A DNA stretch of 60,902 nt, taken from contig NZ_JAMPTM010000010.1 in assembly GCF_025403375.1 (NCBI RefSeq), forward strand, positions 1 through 60,902. The letters run 5' to 3'. Each line of letters begins with the position of its first letter. Positions within the stretch are counted from its first letter, which is position 1. This DNA comes from Frankia gtarii (lineage in GTDB: Bacteria; Actinomycetota; Actinomycetes; Frankiales; Frankiaceae). The notes beneath the pieces are model-generated. The model made no database searches. It saw only the letters and a program-made list of their open reading frames with translations, and had not been told where the DNA came from. The translations under genes were made by a program, and so were the position numbers. Of the stretch, positions 7,900-16,326 are shown in pieces.

Positions 7900-9108
7900 G
7901 TGTCGAGGTTCCGGTTGTATCCAGATGCGGCGCAGGAAGAGGTTCTTCTTGTGCATTGTGGGCATGCGCGGTTCGTGTGGAACCTGTGTGTGGAGCGGCA
8001 GTCGTGGTGGAACCCGCGGCGTGGCCCCGCTCCCGGCTATGCCGAGTGGAATCGGCAGTTGACCGCGGCGCGGGGCGCGTGCGACTGGCTGGCGGCGGGC
8101 AGTGTGATCGTGCAGCAGCAGGCGTTGTGGGACTTCGCGACCGCGAGGGCGAACTTTTTCGGCGGGTCGCATCGGCGGCCGGGGTGGCGTCGACGCGGGT
8201 GGGGTGAGGGTTTCCGGATCGTCGCGGTCAGGTCGGGTGATGTGCGGCAGGTCAACCGCCGCTGGTCGCAGGTGCGGATCCCCAAAGTGGGCTGGGTCAG
8301 GTTCCGCCGTAGCCGCAGCGTCCCGGATGCCAGGTCCTACCGGGTGACGCGGGATCGTGCGGGTCGCTGGCATGTCGCGTTCGCCGCTGTCCCCGACCCG
8401 ATTGGCGCCCCGGGCACCGGTGGGATTGTCGGGGTGGACCGGGGTGTGGCGGTGTCGGCGGCGTTGAGTACCGGGGAGCTGCTGCACTGCCCCGGGCTGC
8501 GCCCCGGCGAGGCGACCCGGCTGGTCCGGTTGCAACGCCGCCTCGCTCGAGCGAGGCGGGGGTCGCAGCGGCGGGCCCGGCTGGTCGGGCAGATCGCCCG
8601 GGTGAAAGCCAGAGAAGCCGCCCGGCGTAAGGACTGGGTCGAGAAGACCAGTACCGCGCTGGCCCGCCGGTACGACCTGATCCGGGTCGAGGCTTTGCCG
8701 GTCGGGGCCATGACCCGCTCGGCGAAAGGTACCGTCGCCGAGCCGGGGCGCAACGTGCGGCAGAAAGCCGGGCTGAATCGGAGCATTCTCGCCCACGGCT
8801 GGGGGCTGCTCGTCGCCCGGTTGGAACAGAAGGCTCCCGGCCGGGTCGAGAAGATCAATCCTGCGTGGACGTCGTAGACCTGTAACAGCTGTGGGACCCG
8901 GGATCGGGAGGCGCGCGAAAGCCAAGCCGTCTTCCGCTGCCGGGGCTGTGGGCAGCAGGTGCACGCGGACGTGAACGCGGCACGCAACATCGCCCTGGGG
9001 CATCAGTGGGCAACCACGTGGGTGACTGCGCGGGGAGGCGACGCCGATGGGCGGCCTGTGAACCGCGAACCTCAACACTGCACACCCCCTCTCCTGGTGG
9101 ACGTGTAG
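7900..9108 (+). pseudogene. tnpB: TnpB RNA-guided nuclease, interrupted by in-frame TAG
   Basis: The GTG at 7900 opens a TnpB-like frame: an N-terminal helix-turn-helix-like region, then RuvC motifs with the first catalytic Asp in VGVDRGV (near residue 180) and the Glu in IRVEALPV (near 268). At 8875-8877 a TAG replaces what is normally Gln in the TSxTCxxCG zinc-finger entry. Beyond it the same frame continues with TCNSCGTRD, RCRGCGQQ and HADVNAARNIA, which contains the third catalytic Asp, to a TAG at 9106-9108, for 402 codons in total. A single C-to-T change (CAG to TAG) explains the break. Without readthrough, the 325-residue product lacks the zinc finger and one catalytic residue and should be inactive as a nuclease, though it might still bind the element's RNA. 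Confidence 0.85.
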
Positions 9109-9114
9109 ATGTTG

Positions 9115-9148
9115 GAATCCCCCGCGTTCACGCGGAGGAGGATGTCAA
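9115..9148 (+). other. Right-end hairpin of IS200/IS605 element / guide-RNA scaffold end
   Basis: GGAATCC, a CCGCG-TTCA-CGCGG stem-loop, GGAGGATG and then TCAA: the arrangement of an IS605-type right end. In this family the RNA guide used by TnpB is transcribed across the tnpB 3' end and this right end, so the scaffold would lie about 9000-9148 and the guide would begin at 9149, inside the Rieske coding region. The hairpin is seen; the RNA is inferred. Confidence 0.5.
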
Positions 9149-9978
9149 GTGGGGGTGGGTGGTACGTAGACCTGCACGACGCCGTCGACCTCGCGAACGG
9201 TGAGGCTGGGCAGCGAACGCGGCGGGGTCCGCAGCTTGTAGTGCACGACCTCGCCGGTCAGCGAGAAGGCCATGCGGTGGCAGGGGCAGTTCAGCCGCTG
9301 CTGCGCCGGGTCCAGGGCCAGCCGGCAGCCCTGATGCGTGCAGATGCCCGACATCGCGCGGACCCGACCGTCGGTCCGTCGCACGAACCCGACCACGGTC
9401 CCGGTGTCGAAGGCACGCACCCCGCCTTCCGGCAGGTCCTGCGTGGTGGCGACGGTCCGCCAGATGCCGGCCTCGGGAACCAGGGCGGCACCGGACCCGG
9501 CCACCGGCTCCGGTCCGGCCACCGGCGGGTATGCCTCGTCACCGTCGCCCGGGCCGCGCTCGCCGACGGCCCGGTCCACCCCGGCCCCGATCGCCGCCGA
9601 TCCGGCCGCGAGCGAGGTGGCCTGGACAAACCGGCGCCGCGTCCCGCGCTGCCTCCCCGCGCCGTCCTCACCAGCGGCCGCGCTGTCGGAGGTGGCCCTG
9701 TCGGAGGTGGCCCTGTCGGAAGCTGCCTCGCCGGAAACGGCCCCATCGGAGACGGCCCCGCCGGGAACAGCCCTGCCGGAGACGGCCTCGGCGGCGGCGA
9801 GATGCCGGTGCAGCCGCTCGACGAACTCCTCGCTCGGCATGTCGCTGCCGGGTCGGGCGGCCCGCAATGTGATCGCCGCGCGCAGGGCGGCGGCGTCCTG
9901 CGGGCCCGCGTCGAACGGTCTGGGCCGCCGGTGGCCGATCAGGTCCTCGACGAACCGGCGCAGTCCCCGCCCGCTCAT
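9145..9978 (-). CDS. Tat-exported Rieske [2Fe-2S] protein, possible anti-sigma factor
   Basis: The 277-residue protein has three parts. Residues 1-65 are a cytoplasmic-looking charged segment (MSGRGLRRFVEDLIGHRR). A low-complexity linker encoded by 15-bp repeats follows, then a twin-arginine signal (RRRFVQATSLAAGSAAIGAG, about 114-133). The C-terminal Rieske domain carries the ligands Cys213, His215, Cys231 and His234 (CTHQGC and CPCHR), plus the Cys218/Cys233 pair that forms a disulfide in cytochrome bc1-type Rieske proteins. The start ATG overlaps the sigma-factor stop as ATGA, so translation is coupled. An N-terminal cytoplasmic piece, a membrane anchor and an outside sensor encoded right after an ECF sigma factor is the layout of an anti-sigma factor. 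I infer a redox-sensing role; no known anti-sigma domain is recognised. The stop codon TGA lies within the TCAA right end of the adjacent insertion element. Confidence 0.8.
   Translation of the reverse strand: MSGRGLRRFVEDLIGHRRPRPFDAGPQDAAALRAAITLRAARPGSDMPSEEFVERLHRHLAAAEAVSGRAVPGGAVSDGAVSGEAASDRATSDRATSDSAAAGEDGAGRQRGTRRRFVQATSLAAGSAAIGAGVDRAVGERGPGDGDEAYPPVAGPEPVAGSGAALVPEAGIWRTVATTQDLPEGGVRAFDTGTVVGFVRRTDGRVRAMSGICTHQGCRLALDPAQQRLNCPCHRMAFSLTGEVVHYKLRTPPRSLPSLTVREVDGVVQVYVPPTPT
9686..9790 (-). repeat. 15-bp degenerate minisatellite in the Rieske linker
   Basis: Seven consecutive 15-base units (consensus TCGGAGACGGCCCTG on the plus strand), two of them identical, encode the flexible Ser/Ala/Gly/Asp-rich linker between the cytoplasmic segment and the Tat signal. 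The units keep the frame, so copy-number change would alter only linker length. Confidence 0.75.
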
Positions 9979-10490
9979 ATGGTCATCTCGCCGCCGAGCC
10001 GGGCCGCCTGGCGCAGCGCGCGGTGCTGGAGAACCTTCGCGTTCCCGACCGTGATCCCGAGCTCGTCGGCGGCCTCCCGCAGCGTGCACGCCTCCAGGAA
10101 TCGCAGCCGCAGGATACGGGCGTACCGGTCAGGCAGAGCGGCGAGGATCGCCTCCGCGCGAGCGGGGTTGTCCAGCGCCGGGCCGGCCGGGGCGCCAACG
10201 GTGGTGAACATCGTCTGGGCGGAATCCTCGTCGAGCGTGGTGACGGCAACTCCCAGGGTGCGCCGCCAGTACGCGGCAAGCACCGTGCGGGCGGTCACGA
10301 CCAGGTACGCCCGCACCTCACCGACGCTCGCCGACACCCGCAGGGGACGCAGCGCCGCCATGAACACCTCGGCCGTCAGGTCCTCAGCGTCCGGACGGTT
10401 CCCCACCTTCGCAAACATGATCTTATACACCCGCTCCACGTTGTCGCGATAGATCTCCTCCCAACCGGGATAGACGTCATCGGACACCAC
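9975..10490 (-). CDS. ECF-type RNA polymerase sigma factor
   Basis: Region 2 is recognisable in YRDNVERVYKIMFAKVGN followed by RPDAEDLTAEVFMAALRPL, and region 4 in LPDRYARILRLRFLEAC with the helix-turn-helix LREAADELGITVGNAKVLQH. This is the two-domain extracytoplasmic-function layout. The frame stays open upstream to 10760, but the added 90 residues are Arg/Gly-rich with no sigma homology, so I start at the GTG at 10490; the true start is uncertain. The stop overlaps the ATG of the Rieske gene by four bases (ATGA), making the pair an operon. ECF factors are normally held inactive by a coupled anti-sigma factor, which here would be the Rieske protein (inference). Confidence 0.85.
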   Translation of the reverse strand: MVSDDVYPGWEEIYRDNVERVYKIMFAKVGNRPDAEDLTAEVFMAALRPLRVSASVGEVRAYLVVTARTVLAAYWRRTLGVAVTTLDEDSAQTMFTTVGAPAGPALDNPARAEAILAALPDRYARILRLRFLEACTLREAADELGITVGNAKVLQHRALRQAARLGGEMTI

Positions 10491-10882
10491 CCGCAACCGC
10501 GGCGGATCGGGACGTTCGAACACCCCGGCGCTGGCGCCGGCTCGACCACCGTCGCCCGACGCGATGCCGCCGGTACCTCCGACCGCCTCCTCGCCCGTCA
10601 GGGTGCGTCGTCGGATCCTCGCCCGACCAACCGCCACCACTCCCCACCGCCTCACAACCCGCCATCGTTGCCGATCTGTCGCCTCACCCGTCCAGATAGG
10701 CAGGAGGGTTACACCCGCCCCTGCCAGAACCCCAGCTCCATCACGCAGCGGATCCGCCACGATGCGGCTAAAAAATCATGATCCCCCGCCCATTCGTGCA
10801 AAGATCAGGGCTAATGTCACGGGTAGCGACATAGCGGGCGCGGCAGCTGGGGGCAGGGCCGCGGACACGACGGGGTGACGGG

Positions 10883-13800
10883 GTGCGTGATGGGCAGGGC
10901 CGGTGGGAGACGGTCACGCCGTCGCAGTTCCCGCATGAGCGGGAGGCGCTGGAGCACGTCCGGTTGCTGCTGCCGGACGCCGAGCCGTACCGGGCCTGGT
11001 CGAACTTCACCTTCACCGCGACCACCGGGCACATCCGCGAGGTCGACCTGCTGGTCGTCGCCCGCGGCGGCGTCTACCTCATCGAGATCAAGAGCCTCGT
11101 CGGCCGGCTGACCGCGTCCGGGTCGAACTGGACCCAGCACCGCGACTCGGGCAACACCCGGATCTTCGACAACCCGCTGCACCTGGCGAACCAGAAGTCC
11201 AAGGAGCTGCGGTCCCTGCTGGAGAACGCCGGCCGCGCGAGCAGGACGAAGATCCCGTTCATCCAGCCCGCGGTCTTCCTGTCGAACCCGACCCTGCGGG
11301 TCGAGTTCGACGACCACCAGCTCCACTGGGTCTTCGGCCCCGAGCGCGGCGCCCCGGGCGGCGCCGCCAGCGGGAACACCGGCAAGAGCGGCAGCGGCGG
11401 CAGTAGGGGCGGCGTGATGCTGCCGTCGATCTGGTCCGCCCTGCTGGACGCGCCGCTGCGCGACGAACGGCAGCGGGTCACCCCCGGGCTGTCGAAGGCC
11501 CTGGCGAAACTGCTGCCGGCGGCCGGGATCGCCCGCAGCCGGCGTCACCAGCGGGTGGGCTCCTGGCAGCTGGAGTTCCCGGCGTTCGACTCCGGTCCGA
11601 CCTGGCAGGATTACCACGCCGCCCACACCCAGGTCGCCTCCGAGCGGCGACGGGTGCGGATCTACCTCGTCGAGCGGGCCGCCGGGGAGGCCGAGCGGGC
11701 GAACCGGGAGGCGGTCGCTCGCCGCGAGTTCCTGGTCCTGCACGGGATCGACCATTCGGGGATCGTCCAGGTCGACGGGTTGGAAAGCCACGAGGCGGGC
11801 CCGGCGCTGATCTTCCGCCACCGGCCGGACGAGATGCGCCTGGACCACTATCTCGACCGGTACGGGGACCGCCTCGACGCCGGCACCCGGCTGCTCATGA
11901 TCCGCCAGCTGGCCGAGGCGGTCGCCTACGCGCACGGCCGGCATCTCTACCACCGGACGCTGGCCGCCCGCAGCGTCCTGGTCGTGCCGTCCGGGAGCCG
12001 GGGCGGGCAGGGCTGGCTCGCACCCAGGCTGATGATCAGTGACTGGCAGGCGGCGGCCCGCGACGCCGGCTCGGGCACCGGCACGCTGACGACGACGTCG
12101 CGCGAACTGGCGGTGGAGCCCGCGGCCCGCTTCCTGCCCCATCTGGAGCTGGCCGCCGCCGGCTACCTCGCTCCCGAGATCGGCGCCCCCAACCCGGACC
12201 CGGTCGGCATCGACGTGTTCGGCCTGGGCGCGCTGGCGTACCTGATCCTGACCGGCCGGCCGCCCGCGGACAGCCCGAACGCGCTGAAGGCGCGGCTGGA
12301 GCAGGCAGGTGGCCTGCATCCGGCCGAGGTCGTCGACTCGCTGTCCGAAGCGGCGAACGACGTGGTGGCGCAGGCGACCTGCCCGCTGCCCGACAACCGC
12401 TACGCCAGCGTCGGCGAACTGCTCGACTGGCTGCTGCTCGCCGAGAACGAGCTCACCCCGCCGGACGTCCCGGCGGCCACCCCCGGCGACGGCACCGCGG
12501 GCGACGGCAGCACCGGGGGCGACGGCAGCGCGGGCGACGGTGCCGTGGGCGGCCCGCCGACGGACCCACCCGCGGCGCAGCGGGACGAGCAGGTTCCCGA
12601 GACGGACCCGTTGGAGGCCCAGCGCGGCGACCTGGTCGGCGGCGAGTGGCGGATCCGGGAGCGCCTCGGCACCGGTTCGACGAGCCGCGCCTTCCTGGCC
12701 CACAACGACAAGACCAACCGCGACGAGGTCCTCAAGATCGCCCTGTCCGACGAGCGGGCGGCGCGCCTGGAACATGAGGCGTCGGTGCTGGGCCGGTTGA
12801 ACGACTCGCGGGTGATCCGCCTGGCCCGTCCGGACACGCTGGTCGTCGGCGGGCGCGCGGTACTCGTCCTCGACCACGCCGGCGAGCAGACCGTGGCCCG
12901 CAAGCTGCGCGAGGGCCGGCTCTCGGTCGACGAGCTGGAAACCTACAGCGACTACCTGTTCGGCGCGGTCGACTACCTCGACGGCGAAGGCGTCGCCCAC
13001 CGCGACCTGAAGCCGGACAACATCGTCATCCGCCGCCGGCCGAACCGCACCTACCAGCTGGTCCTCATCGACTTCTCGCTGGCCAACATCTCGGTCCGCG
13101 ACACCGCCGCCGGCACGCCCCGCTACCTGGACCCGTTCCTCGGCGCCGGCACCCGCACCACCTACGACGACCACGCCGAGCGCTACGCCCTGGCGGTCAC
13201 CCTGCACGAGATGGCCTCCGGCGAGCTGCCGCTGTGGGGCGACGGGTCTGCCGAGGCCCGGTTCACCGCGGGCCCGCCGACGGTGGCCACCGAGGCGTTC
13301 GACCCGGCGATCCGCTCCGGCCTGGCCTCCTTCTTCCCGCGCGCGCTCAACCGGGACGCGGCGCGGCGGTTCGCGTCCCTGAAGGACATGCGCGACGCCT
13401 GGCAGGCCGTCTTCCGCGCCGCCGACTCCACCCCGCCGACCCCGAGCATCCACCCGACCCCGAACATCCACCCGGCGGGGACGCGCCCGGCGGGCGCTGC
13501 GGGTGCCGCCGCCGACGAGAGGGCCGCCCAGCAGGCCCGCGACCTGGCCGCTGTGGCGGCGGCCGCCGACACACCGTTGGAGGCCGCGGGTCTGTCACCA
13601 CGGGCGGTCTCCGCCGCGCACCGGCTGAACGTGACGACCGTCGGCGTGCTGCTGACCCTCGGCTCCAAGGAGATCATCAGCCTGCCGGGCACCGGCGCGA
13701 AGACCCGCCAGGAGCTGCAGTCCCGGATCCGGCAGTGGCGCCGCGCCCTCGCCGCCGCCTCGGCCGCCGCCGTCCCGGCCGGCACGCCGGCTCAGCCGAC

Positions 13801-15694
13801 GCCAGCCGGGCAGCAGCCGGCCGACGCGCCGTCGGTGATGGCGATGGCGGTGGACTACGCCCGCATGCCGGTCGAGGCCCTCGCCGACCGGCTGCTCCCC
13901 CACGCCCTGTCCGGTGGGCGCAACGCCACCGAACGCGAGGCGACCCGCCTGCTGCTCGGCCTGCCCGACGCCGCGGGCGCGCTGCCGGACCTACCCCTGT
14001 GGGCGCCGCAGCAGCAGGTCGCCGAGCGGGTCGGGGTGACGTCGGGCCGGATCGCGCAGGTGCTGACCGCGCGGCGCAGGGCCTGGCACGCCGACGACGC
14101 GGTCCGCTCGGTGCGCGACGAGCTCGTCGAGATCCTCGGCGACGCCGGCCGGGTGATGGGCTTCGACGAGCTGGCCACCGCCGTGCTCGCCCGCCACGGC
14201 AGCCAGCGTTCGCCGGCCGAGCGTCACGCGCTCGCCGCCGCCGTGGTCCGGGCGGCGCTGGAGACCGTCGACCTCGACTCCGAACCGTGCCTGGCCCGCC
14301 GCAGGTTCTACGACCGGACGCTGGTCGCGCTGGAGGCCGCCGAGGACGACGGCCCGCTCACCCCGGCCGCGCCCGCGCTGTTCGCGTACGCCATCGCCCT
14401 GGGCAAGGCCGCGGACCGGCTCGCGCGGGCCGAGGAGCTGCCCGCCCCGGCGACCGTGCTGCGGGAGCTCGCCGCGGTCCGCACCGGGCCGGCCGCCGGC
14501 GACGCCTACGACGAGGGCCTGGCGGACGGCGGCACCGGATCCGCCGGTGTCGGGGCCGCCGACGGGCTGGCCGGCCTGGCCGGCCTGGCCACGCTCGACC
14601 AGCAGCGCCTCGTCCGGCTGGCCGCCGCCGCGTCGCGCACCGCCGCCACCAACGCCCGCCTGGAGATCTACCCGCGCGACCTGGATCTCGTCCGGGCGCT
14701 GCGCCTGGCCCAGGCCGGCGTGCCGGTCCCGCCGCAGCCCGGCGGGCCGGACGAGCGGCCCGACCGGCCGTTGGCGGACGTCGCGACCATCCGCGAACGG
14801 GTGCAGAACCGCTTCCCCGGCCTCGCCACCGAACTGCCGGCGCACCCGGCGCTCGACGCCCCGCTGGCCGCGGCTGGGTTCATCCTCGAGTGGAACGCGG
14901 CCCGCGACGGCTACGTGCCGCCGCACGGCCTGCTCTCCTCGACCGGGCTCGGCTCGCGGGCGACGCCGGTCGTCCGCCAGGCCACCGGCCTGGGCAGCCG
15001 GCCGGCGCGCACCGTGTTCGACAGCCCCGACCGGGCGGCGGCGGCCCTCGCCGAACAGCGGCTCACCGCCGCCGCCGAAGCCGGCGGCTTCCGGGCGCTC
15101 ACCGTCCGGCGCAACCACTACCTGGCCGCCCGCGCGGAGCTGACCCGGCCGCACCGGTTCGCCGCCGAGCCGGTCGATGTCGCCGCCGTGTTCCTCGACG
15201 CGCTGCACGCCGAAGTCGACCCGCGGCCCAGACCGACCTGGGCGACGATTCTGCGCGCCGACGCCGCGGAGCCCGGCAGCCGCGCGGCCGGCAACCTCGC
15301 CGAGTACGTCCGAACGGCCTGGAACCGGGCCGCGCCGCAGCTCACCGCACTGGTCGACGCCCCCGCTGACCGCGACGCTCCCGCCGACCCCGCCGACCGC
15401 ACTGGGCCCGGCGGTCGACCGGCGCCGCTGTTGCTGCACGACGCCGGCGTGTTCGGCCGCTACGACGGCCGCGGCCTGGACGTGCTGTTCGCCCTGGCCG
15501 AACGGGCCCGCGCCGACGGCCGACCGGTCTGGGTCCTGTGCCCGACGACCGAGCCGACCCGCCCACCACGCCTCGACGGCGCCCTCGTCCAACTGATCAC
15601 CGAAAGCGAATGGGTAACCCTGCCCGATGCCTGGGTCACCAACCGCCACCGCGCCGCGGGCGAGAACACCAGCCTGGCCGGCCTGGCGTCCTAA
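10883..15694 (+). CDS. pglW: PglW, NERD-pseudokinase-kinase protein of type 2 BREX
   Basis: This large BREX-2 regulatory kinase shows an N-terminal NERD nuclease-related domain (about residues 15-125, with DLLVVARGGVYLIEIKS) and then two kinase-like domains. The first (about 230-525) is degenerate: the catalytic loop is HRTLAARS (His357) instead of HRD, and the DFG position reads SDW. The second (about 590-860) keeps Lys in VLKIAL, HRDLKPDN (His706) and IDFS, so it is probably the active Ser/Thr kinase. After a Pro-rich linker comes a helix-hairpin-helix segment like the RNA polymerase alpha C-terminal domain (VGVLLTLGSKE, LPGTGAKTRQEL, near 925-950), and a sigma-region-4-like helix-turn-helix (QQVAERVGVTSGRIAQV, near 1045). 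In the Streptomyces Pgl system PglW has kinase activity and is required for resistance. The start is GTG 10883. It is separated from pglX by a 6-kb insert. Confidence 0.92.
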   Translation: MRDGQGRWETVTPSQFPHEREALEHVRLLLPDAEPYRAWSNFTFTATTGHIREVDLLVVARGGVYLIEIKSLVGRLTASGSNWTQHRDSGNTRIFDNPLHLANQKSKELRSLLENAGRASRTKIPFIQPAVFLSNPTLRVEFDDHQLHWVFGPERGAPGGAASGNTGKSGSGGSRGGVMLPSIWSALLDAPLRDERQRVTPGLSKALAKLLPAAGIARSRRHQRVGSWQLEFPAFDSGPTWQDYHAAHTQVASERRRVRIYLVERAAGEAERANREAVARREFLVLHGIDHSGIVQVDGLESHEAGPALIFRHRPDEMRLDHYLDRYGDRLDAGTRLLMIRQLAEAVAYAHGRHLYHRTLAARSVLVVPSGSRGGQGWLAPRLMISDWQAAARDAGSGTGTLTTTSRELAVEPAARFLPHLELAAAGYLAPEIGAPNPDPVGIDVFGLGALAYLILTGRPPADSPNALKARLEQAGGLHPAEVVDSLSEAANDVVAQATCPLPDNRYASVGELLDWLLLAENELTPPDVPAATPGDGTAGDGSTGGDGSAGDGAVGGPPTDPPAAQRDEQVPETDPLEAQRGDLVGGEWRIRERLGTGSTSRAFLAHNDKTNRDEVLKIALSDERAARLEHEASVLGRLNDSRVIRLARPDTLVVGGRAVLVLDHAGEQTVARKLREGRLSVDELETYSDYLFGAVDYLDGEGVAHRDLKPDNIVIRRRPNRTYQLVLIDFSLANISVRDTAAGTPRYLDPFLGAGTRTTYDDHAERYALAVTLHEMASGELPLWGDGSAEARFTAGPPTVATEAFDPAIRSGLASFFPRALNRDAARRFASLKDMRDAWQAVFRAADSTPPTPSIHPTPNIHPAGTRPAGAAGAAADERAAQQARDLAAVAAAADTPLEAAGLSPRAVSAAHRLNVTTVGVLLTLGSKEIISLPGTGAKTRQELQSRIRQWRRALAAASAAAVPAGTPAQPTPAGQQPADAPSVMAMAVDYARMPVEALADRLLPHALSGGRNATEREATRLLLGLPDAAGALPDLPLWAPQQQVAERVGVTSGRIAQVLTARRRAWHADDAVRSVRDELVEILGDAGRVMGFDELATAVLARHGSQRSPAERHALAAAVVRAALETVDLDSEPCLARRRFYDRTLVALEAAEDDGPLTPAAPALFAYAIALGKAADRLARAEELPAPATVLRELAAVRTGPAAGDAYDEGLADGGTGSAGVGAADGLAGLAGLATLDQQRLVRLAAAASRTAATNARLEIYPRDLDLVRALRLAQAGVPVPPQPGGPDERPDRPLADVATIRERVQNRFPGLATELPAHPALDAPLAAAGFILEWNAARDGYVPPHGLLSSTGLGSRATPVVRQATGLGSRPARTVFDSPDRAAAALAEQRLTAAAEAGGFRALTVRRNHYLAARAELTRPHRFAAEPVDVAAVFLDALHAEVDPRPRPTWATILRADAAEPGSRAAGNLAEYVRTAWNRAAPQLTALVDAPADRDAPADPADRTGPGGRPAPLLLHDAGVFGRYDGRGLDVLFALAERARADGRPVWVLCPTTEPTRPPRLDGALVQLITESEWVTLPDAWVTNRHRAAGENTSLAGLAS

Positions 15695-15811
15695 TACTGG
15701 AGGGGGGTATCAGTTCCGTAGCGCTCCTCCGGTCGCGGACACCGACCAGACCCGCCAAGCGGGCGATCGCACGGCCACCGTACGGAACCGACGCGCGTTA
15801 TCCTGACTGGC

Positions 15812-16018
15812 ATGGGTCGGGCGGTGCACATCCCCTACACGGTGGAGCAGGACGAAGACGGTGTCTGGTGCGCCCACGCCTACGTCGGTCGGGTCGGGTG
15901 CAACGGCAACGGGGACACGCGCGAGGACGCACTGGCGGATCTGCACGAGGCCGTCCTCATGATCCTCGAAGACGACGGCGCTCCCGACGAGTTCACCATC
16001 ATGCTCGACGTCGCCTGA
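15812..16018 (+). CDS. hicB: HicB-family antitoxin
   Basis: The 68-residue protein has the HicB partial RNase H-like fold pattern: an N-terminal strand (HIPYTVEQDEDGVWCAHAY), then G-x-T/N-G-x-T-x-E-A-L-A-D-L-x-E-A as GNGDTREDALADLHEAV. The C-terminal DNA-binding extension found in longer HicB proteins is absent. It precedes hicA by 7 bases, the usual antitoxin-first order of many HicBA pairs, and should neutralise HicA by direct binding. The ATG at 15812 is the only start fitting the first strand. It lies 117 bases after pglW, so it may be co-transcribed with that gene. Confidence 0.8.
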   Translation: MGRAVHIPYTVEQDEDGVWCAHAYVGRVGCNGNGDTREDALADLHEAVLMILEDDGAPDEFTIMLDVA

Positions 16019-16025
16019 GCTGAAT

Positions 16026-16256
16026 GTGCCACCCGTTCCGTCGATCCCCGGTAAGGACGTCGTCAGGGCGTTACAGAAGGCCGGGTTCGAGCTGGTCCGG
16101 GTCAAAGGAAGCCATCACCGACTTCGCAACCCCGATCCCCACGGGCATGACGTCACCGTTCCGGTCCACGCGAGACGAGACCTACCCAAAGGAACACTTC
16201 GCCAGATACTCACGGACGCGGGCCTGACCGTAGAAGATCTTCAAGCGCTTCTATGA
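16026..16256 (+). CDS. hicA: HicA-family mRNA interferase toxin
   Basis: The 76-residue protein has the double-stranded-RNA-binding-like HicA fold: GKDVVRALQKAGFELVR, then VKGSHHRLRNP with the catalytic His of the G-S-H-x-x-x motif, a VTVPVHARRDLPKGTL strand-turn, and a C-terminal helix, LRQILTDAGLT. HicA toxins cleave mRNA in a ribosome-independent manner when freed from HicB. The GTG start at 16026 follows the hicB stop closely, so the two genes form one unit. Placement inside a phage-defence island suggests a role as an abortive layer or as a stabiliser of the island; both are inference. Confidence 0.85.
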   Translation: MPPVPSIPGKDVVRALQKAGFELVRVKGSHHRLRNPDPHGHDVTVPVHARRDLPKGTLRQILTDAGLTVEDLQALL

Positions 16257-16326
16257 CACCGTCAGCAACCGGTGTGCGCCAACTCAACTCACGTACCTGG
16301 ACCGACGGCGCACCTGTCACCCAGCG

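Larger units (their letters stand above)
7673..9148 (+). mobile_element. IS200/IS605-family element, tnpB only (IS1341-like)
   Basis: The element carries a tnpB gene but no TnpA Y1 transposase, as in IS1341-type derivatives. The left side holds three consecutive hairpins: CCCTGGCC-GTCA-GGCCGGGG at 7673-7692, CCCCGC-GGA-GCGGGG at 7705-7719 and TTCGCC-GTCA-GGCGAA at 7733-7748. The right side ends in hairpin CCGCG-TTCA-CGCGG at 9122-9135 followed ten bases later by TCAA, the usual right cleavage tetranucleotide in this family (known for IS608). The exact left cleavage site is not resolved, so the start is approximate. With tnpB interrupted and no tnpA, the element looks immobile by itself. Confidence 0.7.

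Noticed and set aside
10815-10831. TGTCAC-N5-GCGACA inverted repeat before pglW
   Set aside because: One mismatch in six bases and no second copy; in GC-rich DNA such short dyads occur by chance.
10817-13471. 884-codon open frame antisense to pglW
   Set aside because: Its translation is Arg/Gly/Val/Asp-rich with no domain. It is the usual antisense open frame produced by GC-rich third positions of a real gene, pglW.
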